Source: Clostridiales bacterium
GTDB taxonomy: Bacteria > Bacillota > Clostridia > Peptostreptococcales > Acidaminobacteraceae
Direction of reading: 5' to 3'
DNA length: 64,000 bases
NCBI GenBank assembly: GCA_016933835.1
Contig: JAFGAC010000194.1
Span: 62,001-126,000, forward strand
In this document: piece after piece, positions 24,875 through 35,251 of the stretch
Position numbering within the stretch: the stretch's first letter is position 1
Layout of the letters: every line of letters begins with the position of its first letter
The notes under the pieces: generated by a model
What the model was told of the DNA's origin: nothing
The model's database searches: none
What the model saw: the letters and a program-made list of their open reading frames with translations, nothing else
Made by a program: the position numbers and the translations under genes

Positions 24875-25519
24875 ATGAAAATAGCAATAGATGGACCAGC
24901 TGGTTCAGGTAAAAGCACCATAGCAAAATTGATAGCAAAAAACTTAAATATTACCTATATCGATACTGGCGCTATGTATCGAGCAGTCACTTTATATTTT
25001 ATGGATAAGAATATCCCTGCAAATGATCTTGATAGTATCAAGCATGAATTGCCTAATATTGAATTAGAATTCATAGATAATCAAATGCATATGAATCAAA
25101 AAAATGTTTCGCTAGAAATACGTACACCTAGAGTAACAAATAATGTCTCAAATTACGCGAAAATTGACATTATCAGAGAAGATTTGCAAAATAAACAGAA
25201 GTTTATTGCACTAAAACAATCGGTTATCATGGATGGCAGAGATATCGGCACGGTTGTTCTTAAAGATGCTGATTTTAAATTTTTTCTTGTCGCTACGGTC
25301 CTAGAAAGAGCTAGAAGGCGATTAATCGATTTAAATAGAGAAGGGTATCAGATGGATATAAATCTCCTTATAGAGGAAATTGAGCGTCGTGATGCAATTG
25401 ACGCTTCACGAGATCATTCTCCATTGAAAAAGGCAGACGATGCTATAGAAATAGACACATCTAAACTTACAATTGATGAAGTTATAGAAAAGATTGAAAA
25501 TATTATAAAAAGAGGGTAA
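24875..25519 (+). CDS. cmk: Cytidylate kinase
   Basis: Cmk phosphorylates CMP and dCMP with ATP. The P-loop IDGPAGSGKSTIAK stands at the N-terminus, followed by YIDTGAMYRA, MDGRDIGTVV and the lid RDAIDASRDHSPLKKADDA, all characteristic. Length 214 fits. cmk, plsC and ispH-rpsA in this order is the classic clostridial cluster. Confidence 0.97.
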   Translation: MKIAIDGPAGSGKSTIAKLIAKNLNITYIDTGAMYRAVTLYFMDKNIPANDLDSIKHELPNIELEFIDNQMHMNQKNVSLEIRTPRVTNNVSNYAKIDIIREDLQNKQKFIALKQSVIMDGRDIGTVVLKDADFKFFLVATVLERARRRLIDLNREGYQMDINLLIEEIERRDAIDASRDHSPLKKADDAIEIDTSKLTIDEVIEKIENIIKRG

Positions 25520-25521
25520 TC

Positions 25522-26109
25522 ATGTATTATTTTTATAAATATATTGTAAAATTATTTTTCATGATATTTTATCGGATTCAGATAACAGGAATTGAAAATA
25601 TTCCAGAAAATGAAGGCTTTATTATTGCTCCTAATCACATACATTTTCATGATCCACTTATTATTGGCGCATTTTATCCAGGTAAAATAAATTTAATGGC
25701 TAAAAAAGAATTGTTTAAAAACAAGTTGTTGGCTCATATCATAACTACCATGGGTGCTTTTCCAGTTGATAGAGATGGCAATGATATAAAAGCGATTAAA
25801 AAATCTTTGAAAATTTTAAAAGAAAAGAAACCACTGTTGATTTTTCCTGAAGGTACTCGCAACCCTTATAAAGGAAAAAATCATTTGGATGGTAAAGCGG
25901 GTGTTGTTTTGATTGCTGTCAAGTCAAAAGTCAGAATAGTCCCTGTTACTGTAGATTCAAAGTATCATATCTTCGGAAAAATTAAAGTAATCTATCATGA
26001 ACCTATCAGTCTAGAAGAATTTTATTCTCAGAAATTGTCTTCAGAAGAATATATTGTTATAATAAATAAAATATTAGATCAAATTTATCAAAAAATGGAG
26101 TTAAGATAA
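25522..26109 (+). CDS. plsC: 1-acyl-sn-glycerol-3-phosphate acyltransferase
   Basis: PlsC acylates lysophosphatidate to phosphatidate at the inner membrane. An N-terminal hydrophobic segment (about 1-20) precedes the catalytic NHIHFHDP (NHx4D), the GAFPVDRDG region and the substrate motif FPEGTRNPYKG. Length 195 is normal. It starts two bases after cmk and ends directly at ispH-rpsA. Confidence 0.94.
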   Translation: MYYFYKYIVKLFFMIFYRIQITGIENIPENEGFIIAPNHIHFHDPLIIGAFYPGKINLMAKKELFKNKLLAHIITTMGAFPVDRDGNDIKAIKKSLKILKEKKPLLIFPEGTRNPYKGKNHLDGKAGVVLIAVKSKVRIVPVTVDSKYHIFGKIKVIYHEPISLEEFYSQKLSSEEYIVIINKILDQIYQKMELR

Positions 26110-28017
26110 ATGAAAATATATATTGCGAAAGAATCCGGATTTTGTTTTGGAGTTGATAAAGCTATTGAAATGGCTTATGAAGCAAAAAACAACTCCGAAA
26201 TGCCATTATATACCTTTGGTCCACTGATTCATAACAAGCAAGTAATTGAGAAACTAGCATCAAGCGACATTTATTCAGTCAATGATCTTGATGAATTAAA
26301 TTCTTATCAAACTGTCTTGATAAGAAGTCATGGTGTTGGTGAAGATATCTATAAAAAAATGAAAATCCTTAATTTGAAAGTTATTGATGCAACATGTCCA
26401 TATGTTAAAAAAGTTCATACAATTGTTAAAAAAAATTGTAAAGATGGCCATTTGATTGTAATAATAGGTGATGCAAATCATCCTGAGATTATAGGTGTAA
26501 AAGGATGGTGTAAAAATCATTCAATAGTCGTAAATCATCCAGATGATGTCGAAAAAATTTCATTTGATGGTAAAATTATTGTTGTAGCTCAAACAACTTT
26601 GAAAATTGATACTTTTAATACCATATTGGATAAAATTAATTCTATTTTTAAAGACGTTTTAGTGTATAATACTATATGTAGTGCAACTTCAGATAGACAA
26701 AATGCTGCCAATGAATTATCTAAAAAAGTGGAATATATGATAATTATAGGTGGCAAACACAGTTCAAATACAAAGAAGCTATATGAAATTAGCAAGCAAA
26801 ATTGTTCAAATTCTATCCATATTGAAACGAAAGACGATTTAATAATGAAAGATATTAAAAAATATGGTAAGATAGGAATAACGGCTGGCGCTTCGACACC
26901 AGACTGGATAATCAAAGAAGTTGTAGATAAATTGATAAATGAAGGTGAGGGAATACTAATGCATGATAATTCTGAAATGAGCGAATTAATGGAACAATTT
27001 GATGAGTCGTATAATGTTCCAAGAAACGGTAAAATCATTAAAGGAAAAATTGTGATGATAGGCAAAGACGAATTGATCGTTAATATCGGCTATAAAGCTG
27101 ATGGAATTATTCCGAGAGAGGAAATTTCTGCGGTTAATGCCTTTGATTTAAATAAATCGTTTGCTGTTGATCAAGAAATTGAAGCTGTTGTTATCCAAAA
27201 GGATAATGGCGAAGGAAATGTCCTATTGTCAATGAAACGCATGGCTGCAAAACAAAACTGGGAAGATTTAGAAAATGCATTCAACGAAAAGAAAATTATC
27301 ACTGTAAAAGTTGATAAAGCTGTAAAAGGTGGTTTAACAGCTACATTCGAACAAATTAGAGGATTTATACCTGCTTCTCATGTTGATGCAAAATTCGTTG
27401 AAAATTTAAACAGTTATGAAGGAAAAGAATTTGATGTTGAAATAATCGAATTCAATAGAAAAAAGAATAAAATTGTTTTCTCAAGAAAAAATCTTGTAAA
27501 AAAACAATATGAAGAAAAAATGAATGAAGCATGGTCTAAATTAGAAGAAGGTAAAATTGTAACAGGTATTGTTAGAAGATTTACTGATTTTGGTGCTTTT
27601 ATAGATGTTTACGGGATTGACGGCTTACTTCATGTTTCAGAAATCTCTTGGGGAAAAGTAAATAAACCAAAAGATATTTTGAAAAAAAATCAAGAAGTTG
27701 AAGTTAAAATACTAGAACTCAATAGAAAAGAAAATAAAATATCTTTAAGTATAAAACAATTGACTCCAAATCCTTGGGAAGTAGTTGAAGAAAAATATAT
27801 AATCGATGAAGAATACGAAGGTATTGTTACAAGTTTAACTGCATTTGGAGCGTTTGTAGAATTAGAACCTGGATTAGAAGGACTCGTTCACGTTTCTCAA
27901 ATTTCTAATGATAGAATTGAAAAACCATCTGATGTTTTAAAAGTTGGCGAATCAGTTAAAGTCAAAGTAATTGAGATCAACAAAGAAGAAAGCAGAATTA
28001 AATTATCAATGAAGTAG
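26110..28017 (+). CDS. ispH: Fused HMBPP reductase (IspH) - S1 RNA-binding protein
   Basis: This is a two-part protein of 635 residues. About 1-280 is 4-hydroxy-3-methylbut-2-enyl diphosphate reductase, the last MEP step, with three [4Fe-4S] cysteines in SGFCFGVDKA, DATCPYVKKVH and NTICSAT. About 295-635 contains four S1 domains resembling ribosomal protein S1; the clearest have VRRFTDFGAFIDV and VTSLTAFGAFVEL. The fusion is known in clostridia. Why an isoprenoid enzyme is joined to S1 domains is not known to me. No frame break separates the parts. A terminator follows. Confidence 0.95.
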   Translation: MKIYIAKESGFCFGVDKAIEMAYEAKNNSEMPLYTFGPLIHNKQVIEKLASSDIYSVNDLDELNSYQTVLIRSHGVGEDIYKKMKILNLKVIDATCPYVKKVHTIVKKNCKDGHLIVIIGDANHPEIIGVKGWCKNHSIVVNHPDDVEKISFDGKIIVVAQTTLKIDTFNTILDKINSIFKDVLVYNTICSATSDRQNAANELSKKVEYMIIIGGKHSSNTKKLYEISKQNCSNSIHIETKDDLIMKDIKKYGKIGITAGASTPDWIIKEVVDKLINEGEGILMHDNSEMSELMEQFDESYNVPRNGKIIKGKIVMIGKDELIVNIGYKADGIIPREEISAVNAFDLNKSFAVDQEIEAVVIQKDNGEGNVLLSMKRMAAKQNWEDLENAFNEKKIITVKVDKAVKGGLTATFEQIRGFIPASHVDAKFVENLNSYEGKEFDVEIIEFNRKKNKIVFSRKNLVKKQYEEKMNEAWSKLEEGKIVTGIVRRFTDFGAFIDVYGIDGLLHVSEISWGKVNKPKDILKKNQEVEVKILELNRKENKISLSIKQLTPNPWEVVEEKYIIDEEYEGIVTSLTAFGAFVELEPGLEGLVHVSQISNDRIEKPSDVLKVGESVKVKVIEINKEESRIKLSMK

Positions 28018-28027
28018 TTTGTTAATC

Positions 28028-28057
28028 AAAGCTGTGGTTTTACTACAGCTTTTTTTT
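28028..28057 (+). terminator. Rho-independent terminator after ispH-rpsA
   Basis: A stem of about 11 bp (AAAGCTGTGGT with ACTACAGCTTT, one G-T pair) and a run of eight T. Confidence 0.9.
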
Positions 28058-28135
28058 AATTTATTTAAAATTTATTATTAATTGTTTTTAAATCTCTGAA
28101 AAAAATATATAATATTAAGAGATTGGGAGGTACTG

Positions 28136-29575
28136 ATGAATTCACAAATAAAACTGGATATTAATAGTGATGATGTATTGGAAAATCAATATTACATCAG
28201 TGATATAAGAAAAATAAATGATGACTATTTTATGACACATGGTATCAAAATGAAATTTCATGTTATCACTTATGGTTGTCAAATGAATGAACATGATTCT
28301 GAAAAAATGATTGCAATGCTTAAAAATATGGGATATGAGGCTGTAGATGCCTATAAAGACGCAGATCTTATAGTATTCAATACATGTGCTGTAAGAGAAA
28401 ATGCAGAACTTAGAGTATTCGGAAATTTAGGCCATGTAAATCATTTGAAAAAGACCAAGAAAAATTTGATTGTTGTAGTAAGTGGTTGTATGATGCAACA
28501 ACCCCATATTGTCAAAGAGATAAAAGAAAAATATAAATTCGTCGATATTGTATTTGGAACTCATAATGTTCATAATTTTCCAAAGCTCATAAAGAATGTT
28601 TTGCAAAATCAAAAACAAGTAATTGAGGTTTGGGATAGCGAGGGACATATTATTGAGGGACTACCTTACGAACGAAAATTAGGTTTAAAAGCATATGTAA
28701 ATATCATGTTCGGTTGCAATAACTTCTGTACTTATTGTATTGTTCCTTATACCAGAGGTAGAGAACGAAGTAGAGAAAAAGAACATATTCTTCAAGAAAT
28801 AAAGAAACTAGCCGATGATGGTGTTAGAGAAATTACTTTATTAGGCCAAAATGTGAATTCCTATGGTAAAACGTTTGATATTCCTTATAATTTTGCCGAT
28901 TTGCTTACAGATGTTTCTAAAATAGATGGAATCAAAAGAATAAGATTTATGACATCTCATCCAAAAGATTTAAGTGACCAACTAATAAATGTAATTGCAG
29001 AAAATAAAAAGGTTTGCGAATATGTACATTTACCTATACAAACAGGAAGCAATTCAGTTTTAAAGCGCATGAACAGAAAATATACCAAAGAAAATTATAT
29101 GGAAATTGTAAATAAATTGAAAGATAAAATTCCAAATCTAACATTGAGTACAGACTTGATAATTGGTTTCCCTGGCGAAACAGATGCTGACAATGATGAG
29201 ACAATAGAGTTGATTAAAGAGATAGAATTTGATGCCGCATTCACTTTTATTTATTCTAAAAGAGAGGGCACACCTGCAGCTAAATTGGAAGACAGCATTC
29301 CTGAAGATATTCAACATCTGAGATTTAATAAAGTTCTGACGGTCATCAATAACATAATTAAAGAAAAAAACGCAAAAAGATTGGGAAATGTGTATGAAGT
29401 TCTCGTCGAAGGCAGGGCCAACAGAGATGACTCATATCTTATTGGCCGTTCAAGAGAAAATTTCCTGATTACTTTTAAAGGCAGTGATGATTTAATTGGA
29501 GAACTTGTTGACGTAAAAATTACCAGACCAAAAAATTTTTCTTTAGAAGGAGAAATAATCAATACCCCTGTTTAA
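28136..29575 (+). CDS. miaB: tRNA-2-methylthio-N6-dimethylallyladenosine synthase MiaB
   Basis: MiaB adds the methylthio group to i6A37 in tRNA. The N-terminal MTTase domain has cysteines in TYGCQMNEHDSE, NTCAVRENA and VSGCMMQQ. The radical-SAM motif is CNNFCTYCIVPYTRG, and a TRAM domain closes the C-terminus. Length 479 is slightly above average because of a 35-residue N-terminal extension common in clostridia. GGGAGG precedes the ATG. miaA, which makes its substrate, lies at 34026. Confidence 0.96.
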   Translation: MNSQIKLDINSDDVLENQYYISDIRKINDDYFMTHGIKMKFHVITYGCQMNEHDSEKMIAMLKNMGYEAVDAYKDADLIVFNTCAVRENAELRVFGNLGHVNHLKKTKKNLIVVVSGCMMQQPHIVKEIKEKYKFVDIVFGTHNVHNFPKLIKNVLQNQKQVIEVWDSEGHIIEGLPYERKLGLKAYVNIMFGCNNFCTYCIVPYTRGRERSREKEHILQEIKKLADDGVREITLLGQNVNSYGKTFDIPYNFADLLTDVSKIDGIKRIRFMTSHPKDLSDQLINVIAENKKVCEYVHLPIQTGSNSVLKRMNRKYTKENYMEIVNKLKDKIPNLTLSTDLIIGFPGETDADNDETIELIKEIEFDAAFTFIYSKREGTPAAKLEDSIPEDIQHLRFNKVLTVINNIIKEKNAKRLGNVYEVLVEGRANRDDSYLIGRSRENFLITFKGSDDLIGELVDVKITRPKNFSLEGEIINTPV

Positions 29576-29589
29576 AAAGGGGTATTTTT
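29561..29589 (+). terminator. Terminator overlapping the end of miaB
   Basis: AATACCCC (29561-29568) pairs with GGGGTATT (29579-29586), followed by T residues. The stem begins inside the last codons of miaB. Confidence 0.85.
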
Positions 29590-29626
29590 GTTATAATTTT
29601 ATAAGATGACAAAGAGGTGTATTTAA

Positions 29627-32236
29627 ATGGATTTTAACCAACTAACCCCTATGATGAAACAATATTTTGAAATAAAAGGCAGATATCAGGAGTATATTTT
29701 ATTATATCGTCTCGGTGATTTTTACGAGATGTTTTTTGATGATGCCATTACTGCTTCTCGTGAATTAGAGCTCACGCTTACAGGCAGAAATGCTGGTCTT
29801 GAAGAGAAAGCTCCTTTATGTGGTGTTCCATATCATTCAATAGATAATTATATTTCAAAACTTATTGAAAAAGGTTATAAAGTGGCAATTTGTGAACAAG
29901 TAGAAGATCCAACACTTGCTAAGGGATTGGTAAGAAGAGATGTTGTGAAAATAATCACACCAGGAACAGTAACAAATCCTGAAATGCTTCATGATCATAT
30001 AAATAGTTATATTGCTTCACTTTATATATTCAATAATTCTGCAGCAATCATATACAGTGATATATCAACCTTTGAAATATATGGTTTTGAAATTAATGGC
30101 GAATTTCTAATTGAAAAAATTCATGATGAAATAAAAAAAATTAATCCTCGTGAAATATTGATTTGTTCAGAATACATGGATGAAATATTGTTGAAAAATT
30201 TGACTGATGAAAACTTTGTTTTTACATCATTGGATAGACATTATTTTTCTATCGAAAAAGGAAAAGAAAAAATTAAAGAAACTTTTAAAAGAACGAGTGT
30301 CAATTCACTCGGTATTGATGATTACAGTCTTCTTAGTGCACCATTAGGTGCATTGATTGAATATATAAAAGAAACACAAAAAATTACACTCGAACATTTT
30401 GGAGAACTTACAATTTTGCATGGAGAAGAATATTTGACATTAGATCAATCTTCAATCTCGAATTTAGAATTATTTCAAACTTTAAGAAACCATGATAAGA
30501 AAGGTTCTTTGATTTGGGTATTGAATCAAACCAAAACTGCAATGGGTTACAGAATGCTAAAAAATTGGCTTTCAAAACCTTTGCGAAATTTAGATAAAAT
30601 TCATTATCGACAAAGAGTGATAAGACTCTTCATAGAAAATGATATTCTAAGAGATGATTTGGAAAATAATTTAAAAAAAGTCTATGACTTAGAACGATTA
30701 ACATCAAAATTGATATACGGTAATATCACGCCAAGAGATTTGATATCAATAAAATCATCATTAGCTATGATTCCAGATATTAAAACAACTTTAAATATGT
30801 TCAAAAATGAAGACATAGATCAATTAAATCAAAAAATAGATACCTGCACTGATATTTTTTCATTGATTCATCTATCAATAATTGAAGATCCGCCTGTTTT
30901 ACTAAAAGAAGGTGGCTACATTAAACGCAGTTATAGAGACGATTTAAATGAATTAGACAATATTCTAAAAAACGGCAAAAATATCATATTGGAAATAGAA
31001 GCTAAAGAGAAAGAACGAACAGGCATAAAAAATTTAAAAATAAAATACAACAGAGTTTTTGGCTATTATATCGAAATAACCAAATCAAATATTAATCTAG
31101 TGCCTGAAGACTATATAAGAAAACAAACACTTGCCAATGCTGAAAGATATATAACTGAAGATCTTAAAGCTGTTGAAGATAAAATATTGAATGCTCATGA
31201 TAGAATGATAAAAATTGAAAGTGAAATTTATACTCAAGTTATTGAAAAAATTAAAAATGAATCAGAGAAACTTTTATTTACCAGTAAGGGAATAAGCGAA
31301 CTGGATGTTTTAATAAGTCTATCAAAAGTAGCAATTCAAAATCAATATGTCTGTCCAATTTATAATTTAGATGGCATTATTCATATTGAAAAAGGACGTC
31401 ATCCTGTTATAGAAAAAATAGTAAAAAAAGAAAATTTTATTGATAACAATACATTTATGGACCATGAGGACAATCAGTTTTACGTTATAACAGGTCCTAA
31501 TATGGCTGGTAAATCGACGTATTTAAGGCAAATTGCACTAATTTCACTAATGGGGCAAATTGGATCATTTGTACCTGCCGAATCTGCAGAATTAACTATT
31601 TTAGACAGGATATTTACGAGAGTAGGTGCTTCTGATGATCTTTCACAAGGTCAAAGTACTTTTATGGTGGAAATGAGTGAGCTTTCCAATATACTCAAAT
31701 ATGCAACAAATGATTCTTTGGTACTTCTAGATGAAATTGGCCGTGGAACCAGTACATTTGATGGATTAAGTATTGCTTGGGCTGTTGTTGAATATCTGAC
31801 AGATAGAAAATTTTCAAACCCCAAAACCCTATTTGCAACGCATTATCATGAATTGACAGAACTTGAAGGTCAGATACGTGGTGTTAAAAATTATAATATT
31901 ACAGTTCAAGAGTATAAAGATGATATTATTTTCTTGAGAAAAATTATCCAAGGAAGTGCAAATCAAAGTTATGGCATACAAGTTGCACAATTGGCAGGTA
32001 TACCAAATGTTGTAATTTCAAATGCGAAAAAAATTCTAAAAGAACTCGAAAACAATGATATTGCACGAATACCAAAAATTTCTGATGATGATTATCAAGT
32101 CAGTTTTTTCAGAGAGTCTGAAGAATCTATAATAATAGAATTGGATAAGATTGATATTGACAGAATATCACCCATTGAAGCATTGATGAAACTTGATGAG
32201 TTGATAAAATTATCTAAAAGGGTGGTAGAGAAATGA
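29627..32236 (+). CDS. mutS: DNA mismatch repair protein MutS
   Basis: MutS recognises mismatches and small loops. The mismatch-binding FYEMFF motif is near residue 32 (GDFYEMFFDDA). The ATPase domain has TGPNMAGKSTYLRQ, the DELSQGQST-like signature DDLSQGQSTFMVEM, and Walker B LVLLDEIGRGTSTFDG. Length 869 is normal. AGAGGTG precedes the ATG. It overlaps mutL by four bases. A TATAAT at 29592-29597 may be its -10, but no convincing -35 is visible. Confidence 0.98.
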   Translation: MDFNQLTPMMKQYFEIKGRYQEYILLYRLGDFYEMFFDDAITASRELELTLTGRNAGLEEKAPLCGVPYHSIDNYISKLIEKGYKVAICEQVEDPTLAKGLVRRDVVKIITPGTVTNPEMLHDHINSYIASLYIFNNSAAIIYSDISTFEIYGFEINGEFLIEKIHDEIKKINPREILICSEYMDEILLKNLTDENFVFTSLDRHYFSIEKGKEKIKETFKRTSVNSLGIDDYSLLSAPLGALIEYIKETQKITLEHFGELTILHGEEYLTLDQSSISNLELFQTLRNHDKKGSLIWVLNQTKTAMGYRMLKNWLSKPLRNLDKIHYRQRVIRLFIENDILRDDLENNLKKVYDLERLTSKLIYGNITPRDLISIKSSLAMIPDIKTTLNMFKNEDIDQLNQKIDTCTDIFSLIHLSIIEDPPVLLKEGGYIKRSYRDDLNELDNILKNGKNIILEIEAKEKERTGIKNLKIKYNRVFGYYIEITKSNINLVPEDYIRKQTLANAERYITEDLKAVEDKILNAHDRMIKIESEIYTQVIEKIKNESEKLLFTSKGISELDVLISLSKVAIQNQYVCPIYNLDGIIHIEKGRHPVIEKIVKKENFIDNNTFMDHEDNQFYVITGPNMAGKSTYLRQIALISLMGQIGSFVPAESAELTILDRIFTRVGASDDLSQGQSTFMVEMSELSNILKYATNDSLVLLDEIGRGTSTFDGLSIAWAVVEYLTDRKFSNPKTLFATHYHELTELEGQIRGVKNYNITVQEYKDDIIFLRKIIQGSANQSYGIQVAQLAGIPNVVISNAKKILKELENNDIARIPKISDDDYQVSFFRESEESIIIELDKIDIDRISPIEALMKLDELIKLSKRVVEK

Positions 32237-34023
32237 TTAGAATTCATAAAATGTCTTCCCATTTAAGCAATAAAATTGCTGCAGGTGAAGTGATTGAAAG
32301 TCCATCTTCTGTAGTTAAGGAACTAATTGAGAATTCAATTGATGCTAAGTCAACAGAAATTGTCATCACAATAAAAGACGCTGGGAAAGAATTGATTAAA
32401 GTATCGGACAATGGCAGTGGCATTCATGAAGACGATATATCTCTAATATTTGAACGTCATGCAACAAGCAAAATCATTCACGAAGAAGATATTGAACATA
32501 TTGAATCCTTAGGCTTTAGAGGTGAAGCTTTAGCTAGCATTGCAGCTGTTTCAAAAGTAGAAATGCTTTCTAAGCAAGTGTCTTCAACATTTGGTTTTAA
32601 AATAAATATTATTAAAGGGAACTTGTTTTCTCAAGAAAAAATCTCATCATCAAATGGTACTACTATTTCAATAGAAGATCTTTTTTTTAACATTCCTGCA
32701 CGAAAAAAGTTTTTAAAATCAAATTCAAGTGAAATTAAAAACATTAACCATATCGTCTATAATCTAGCAATTGCCAATCCCAATATAAGATTCAACTATA
32801 CTGTAGATGATAAGTTGCTAATGCAGACAAAAGGAAACAATCAAATTAATGATGTCCTGTATAATATTTATGGAAAAGAATTGTTCAATCATCTTTTAGA
32901 ATTTAGACTTGAAAATGATATGGTAAAAATATCTGGAGTAACTACTGATTTAAACTATTATCGCGGCAATAAACAATTGCAGAGTTTCTTTATAAATAAT
33001 CGATATGTGCAAAATTCTACTTTAATTGATGCCGTCAATGAAGCGTACAAAGCACTGATTCCAATTCATAAATTTCCGGTTTTTTTCATTAAAATAATTA
33101 TCAAAAGCGAACAAGTAGATGTCAATATTCATCCAAATAAATTAATTGTAAAAATTGAAGATGAACAAAAAATAGCGAATTTCTTACAAAAAAATTTAAG
33201 AGACAAATTATACAAAAAGGATATCAACACTATTTACGAGGTAAAGGAATTTAAAGAAAGCTGTTTTAAAGAAGAATATAATGAACCTGTCAAAAAAATA
33301 GATAATAAAAATTTTATACAGTCAAATATTTTCGACAACTTCAGCAGAAAAGATAAAATTTCCATTAACAAAGAGATAAAAGACTCATATGACATGAATA
33401 TTATTGAAAAAAGTCAAGAAATTGATGATAGAAAATATGAAATATATGAAAATTTACATTATATAGGTCAAATATTGAAAACATATCTTATATTTGAAAA
33501 AAATCAAGACATGTATTTATTAGATCAACATGCAGCACATGAAAAAGTTCTTTATGAAAAATTCATGAATAATTATCACCAAAATAATCTAGATTCACAA
33601 ATATTATTGTCTCCTGAAATTCTTCAAGTATCAAAAGATGATATAGAAATTATTGAAATTAATCATGACAAATTTGATAAGTTTGGCTATGATTTAGAAA
33701 TATTCGGAACAAAAGAAATTGTTGTTAGAAGTATTCCTTCAATTTTCAATTTCAAACAAGCAAAGGATATGTTGTTGACACTTATTGATAACTATCATTC
33801 TAAAGAATTTCTTTTGAACGATTTAACAGAAGATGATATAATTCAAAAGTCGTGTAAACATGCTATAAAAGCTCATGATAGTCTTTTTAATATTGAAGCC
33901 TATCATTTGCTGGAACAACTGAAAAGATTGAACGACCCATTGACTTGCCCGCACGGAAGACCGATTATCATAAAAGTAGCTCAAAGAGAATTAGAAAAAA
34001 TGTTTAATAGAATTCAGGTGTAA
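32233..34023 (+). CDS. mutL: DNA mismatch repair protein MutL (endonuclease type)
   Basis: MutL is a GHKL ATPase that couples mismatch recognition to strand nicking. N-terminal motifs are IAAGEVIESPSSVVKELIEN, DNGSGI and RGEALASIAAVS. The C-terminal half carries DQHAAHEKVLYE (DQHAx2Ex4E), CKHAIKAHD and CPHGRP, so it is the nicking form found in bacteria lacking MutH. Length 596 fits. It is translationally coupled to mutS (ATGA) and followed two bases later by miaA. Confidence 0.97.
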   Translation: MIRIHKMSSHLSNKIAAGEVIESPSSVVKELIENSIDAKSTEIVITIKDAGKELIKVSDNGSGIHEDDISLIFERHATSKIIHEEDIEHIESLGFRGEALASIAAVSKVEMLSKQVSSTFGFKINIIKGNLFSQEKISSSNGTTISIEDLFFNIPARKKFLKSNSSEIKNINHIVYNLAIANPNIRFNYTVDDKLLMQTKGNNQINDVLYNIYGKELFNHLLEFRLENDMVKISGVTTDLNYYRGNKQLQSFFINNRYVQNSTLIDAVNEAYKALIPIHKFPVFFIKIIIKSEQVDVNIHPNKLIVKIEDEQKIANFLQKNLRDKLYKKDINTIYEVKEFKESCFKEEYNEPVKKIDNKNFIQSNIFDNFSRKDKISINKEIKDSYDMNIIEKSQEIDDRKYEIYENLHYIGQILKTYLIFEKNQDMYLLDQHAAHEKVLYEKFMNNYHQNNLDSQILLSPEILQVSKDDIEIIEINHDKFDKFGYDLEIFGTKEIVVRSIPSIFNFKQAKDMLLTLIDNYHSKEFLLNDLTEDDIIQKSCKHAIKAHDSLFNIEAYHLLEQLKRLNDPLTCPHGRPIIIKVAQRELEKMFNRIQV

Positions 34024-34025
34024 AA

Positions 34026-34952
34026 ATGAAAATCATTGCAATAATTGGACCAACTGCTGTTGGTAAAACTGATATTTCCATTGAAATAGCCAAAAGGCTC
34101 AATGGTGAAATAATTAATCTTGATTCAGTTCAAATTTATAAATATTTAGATATTGGTTCAGCTAAACCATCAAAAGAAGAAAGAGAACAAATCCCGCATC
34201 ATTTAATAGATTGTGTGGATCCTTTTACAGATTTTTCAGTATCTGATTATAAAAAAATGGCAAATGAAAAAATACGTGAAATTATATCACGAGGTAAATT
34301 GCCAATATTAGTTGGTGGAACAGGTTTGTATTTAAATTCTCTGTACTATATTATGAATTTCAATGATTCAAAACAAGATCTTGCTTATAGATCTGAGCTT
34401 GAAGAACTTGCAAAAGTTAATGGAAATGAATTTGTCCATAATTTATTGATGAAAATTGATGAAAGTAGCGCCAGCCAAATTCATCCTAATAATTTAAAGC
34501 GTGTAATACGTGCTTTGGAAATCAATAAAATTTCTGGTAAAAACAAAAAAGATTATCGTGAAAACCTTATTTTGAATGAAGATTATGAATTCATATTGAT
34601 CGGCTTGAATATGGATAGAAAAAAATTATATGCAAGAATAAATAGAAGAGTTGACAGTATGATTGACAATGGATTAATAGATGAAGTAAAAAAATTAAAA
34701 AGTCTTGGTTTAAATGATAGTTTCAACTCAATGAAGGGTATAGGTTATAAGGAAGTATTAGGATATTTGGATAAAAAATATGAATTGGACACTATGATTA
34801 CATTGATCAAACTTAATTCAAGACATTATGCCAAAAGGCAATTGACATGGTTCAAGCAATATGAAAAAATGAAATGGTTTGATTTAGACACTTATTCAAA
34901 TATTAATGGCACTATTATAGATATAGAAAGATATATTCTAGAACAAGATTAA
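34026..34952 (+). CDS. miaA: tRNA dimethylallyltransferase
   Basis: MiaA transfers dimethylallyl to A37 of tRNAs reading UNN codons, using an isoprenoid donor. Motifs: [17 protein letters not shown] (P-loop), [29 protein letters not shown] and the C-terminal [11 protein letters not shown]. Length 308 is normal. mutS-mutL-miaA-hfq is a standard Bacillota run. Confidence 0.97.
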   Translation: MKIIAIIGPTAVGKTDISIEIAKRLNGEIINLDSVQIYKYLDIGSAKPSKEEREQIPHHLIDCVDPFTDFSVSDYKKMANEKIREIISRGKLPILVGGTGLYLNSLYYIMNFNDSKQDLAYRSELEELAKVNGNEFVHNLLMKIDESSASQIHPNNLKRVIRALEINKISGKNKKDYRENLILNEDYEFILIGLNMDRKKLYARINRRVDSMIDNGLIDEVKKLKSLGLNDSFNSMKGIGYKEVLGYLDKKYELDTMITLIKLNSRHYAKRQLTWFKQYEKMKWFDLDTYSNINGTIIDIERYILEQD

Positions 34953-34969
34953 AAATTAGGAGGGGTTAT

Positions 34970-35203
34970 ATGAAGCAATCAATAAACTTACAAGATGTTT
35001 TCCTAAATCAAGTAAGAAAAGAAAGAATTATGATAACGGTCTTTTTAATCAGTGGGTATCAGATTAGAGGACTTGTAAAAGGTTTTGACAATTATACAAT
35101 TGTACTTGACAGTGATGGTAAACAGCAAATGATTTATAAACATGCTATTTCAACTATGATACCAGCTAAAGAAGTCAATTTTATGAAAACAGAGGAAGAG
35201 TAA
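34970..35203 (+). CDS. hfq: RNA chaperone Hfq
   Basis: Hfq forms hexameric rings that bind small RNAs and U-rich RNA ends. The 77 residues contain Sm1 ([12 protein letters not shown] with [15 protein letters not shown]) and the Sm2 motif YKHAIST, typical of bacterial Hfq. AGGAGGGG precedes the ATG, and a strong terminator follows directly. Confidence 0.97.
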   Translation: MKQSINLQDVFLNQVRKERIMITVFLISGYQIRGLVKGFDNYTIVLDSDGKQQMIYKHAISTMIPAKEVNFMKTEEE

Positions 35204-35234
35204 ATAACTAAGGCAGATTGCCTTAGTTATTTTT
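35203..35234 (+). terminator. Rho-independent terminator after hfq
   Basis: A 12-13 bp stem (AATAACTAAGGC with GCCTTAGTTATT) with a tight loop and T run begins at the hfq stop. Confidence 0.9.
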
Positions 35235-35251
35235 AGGAGGTATTTTATTTA

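Noticed and set aside
26589-27065. Long antisense open frame (158 codons) opposite ispH-rpsA
   Set aside because: A shadow of the AT-rich coding strand; no ribosome site or family similarity.
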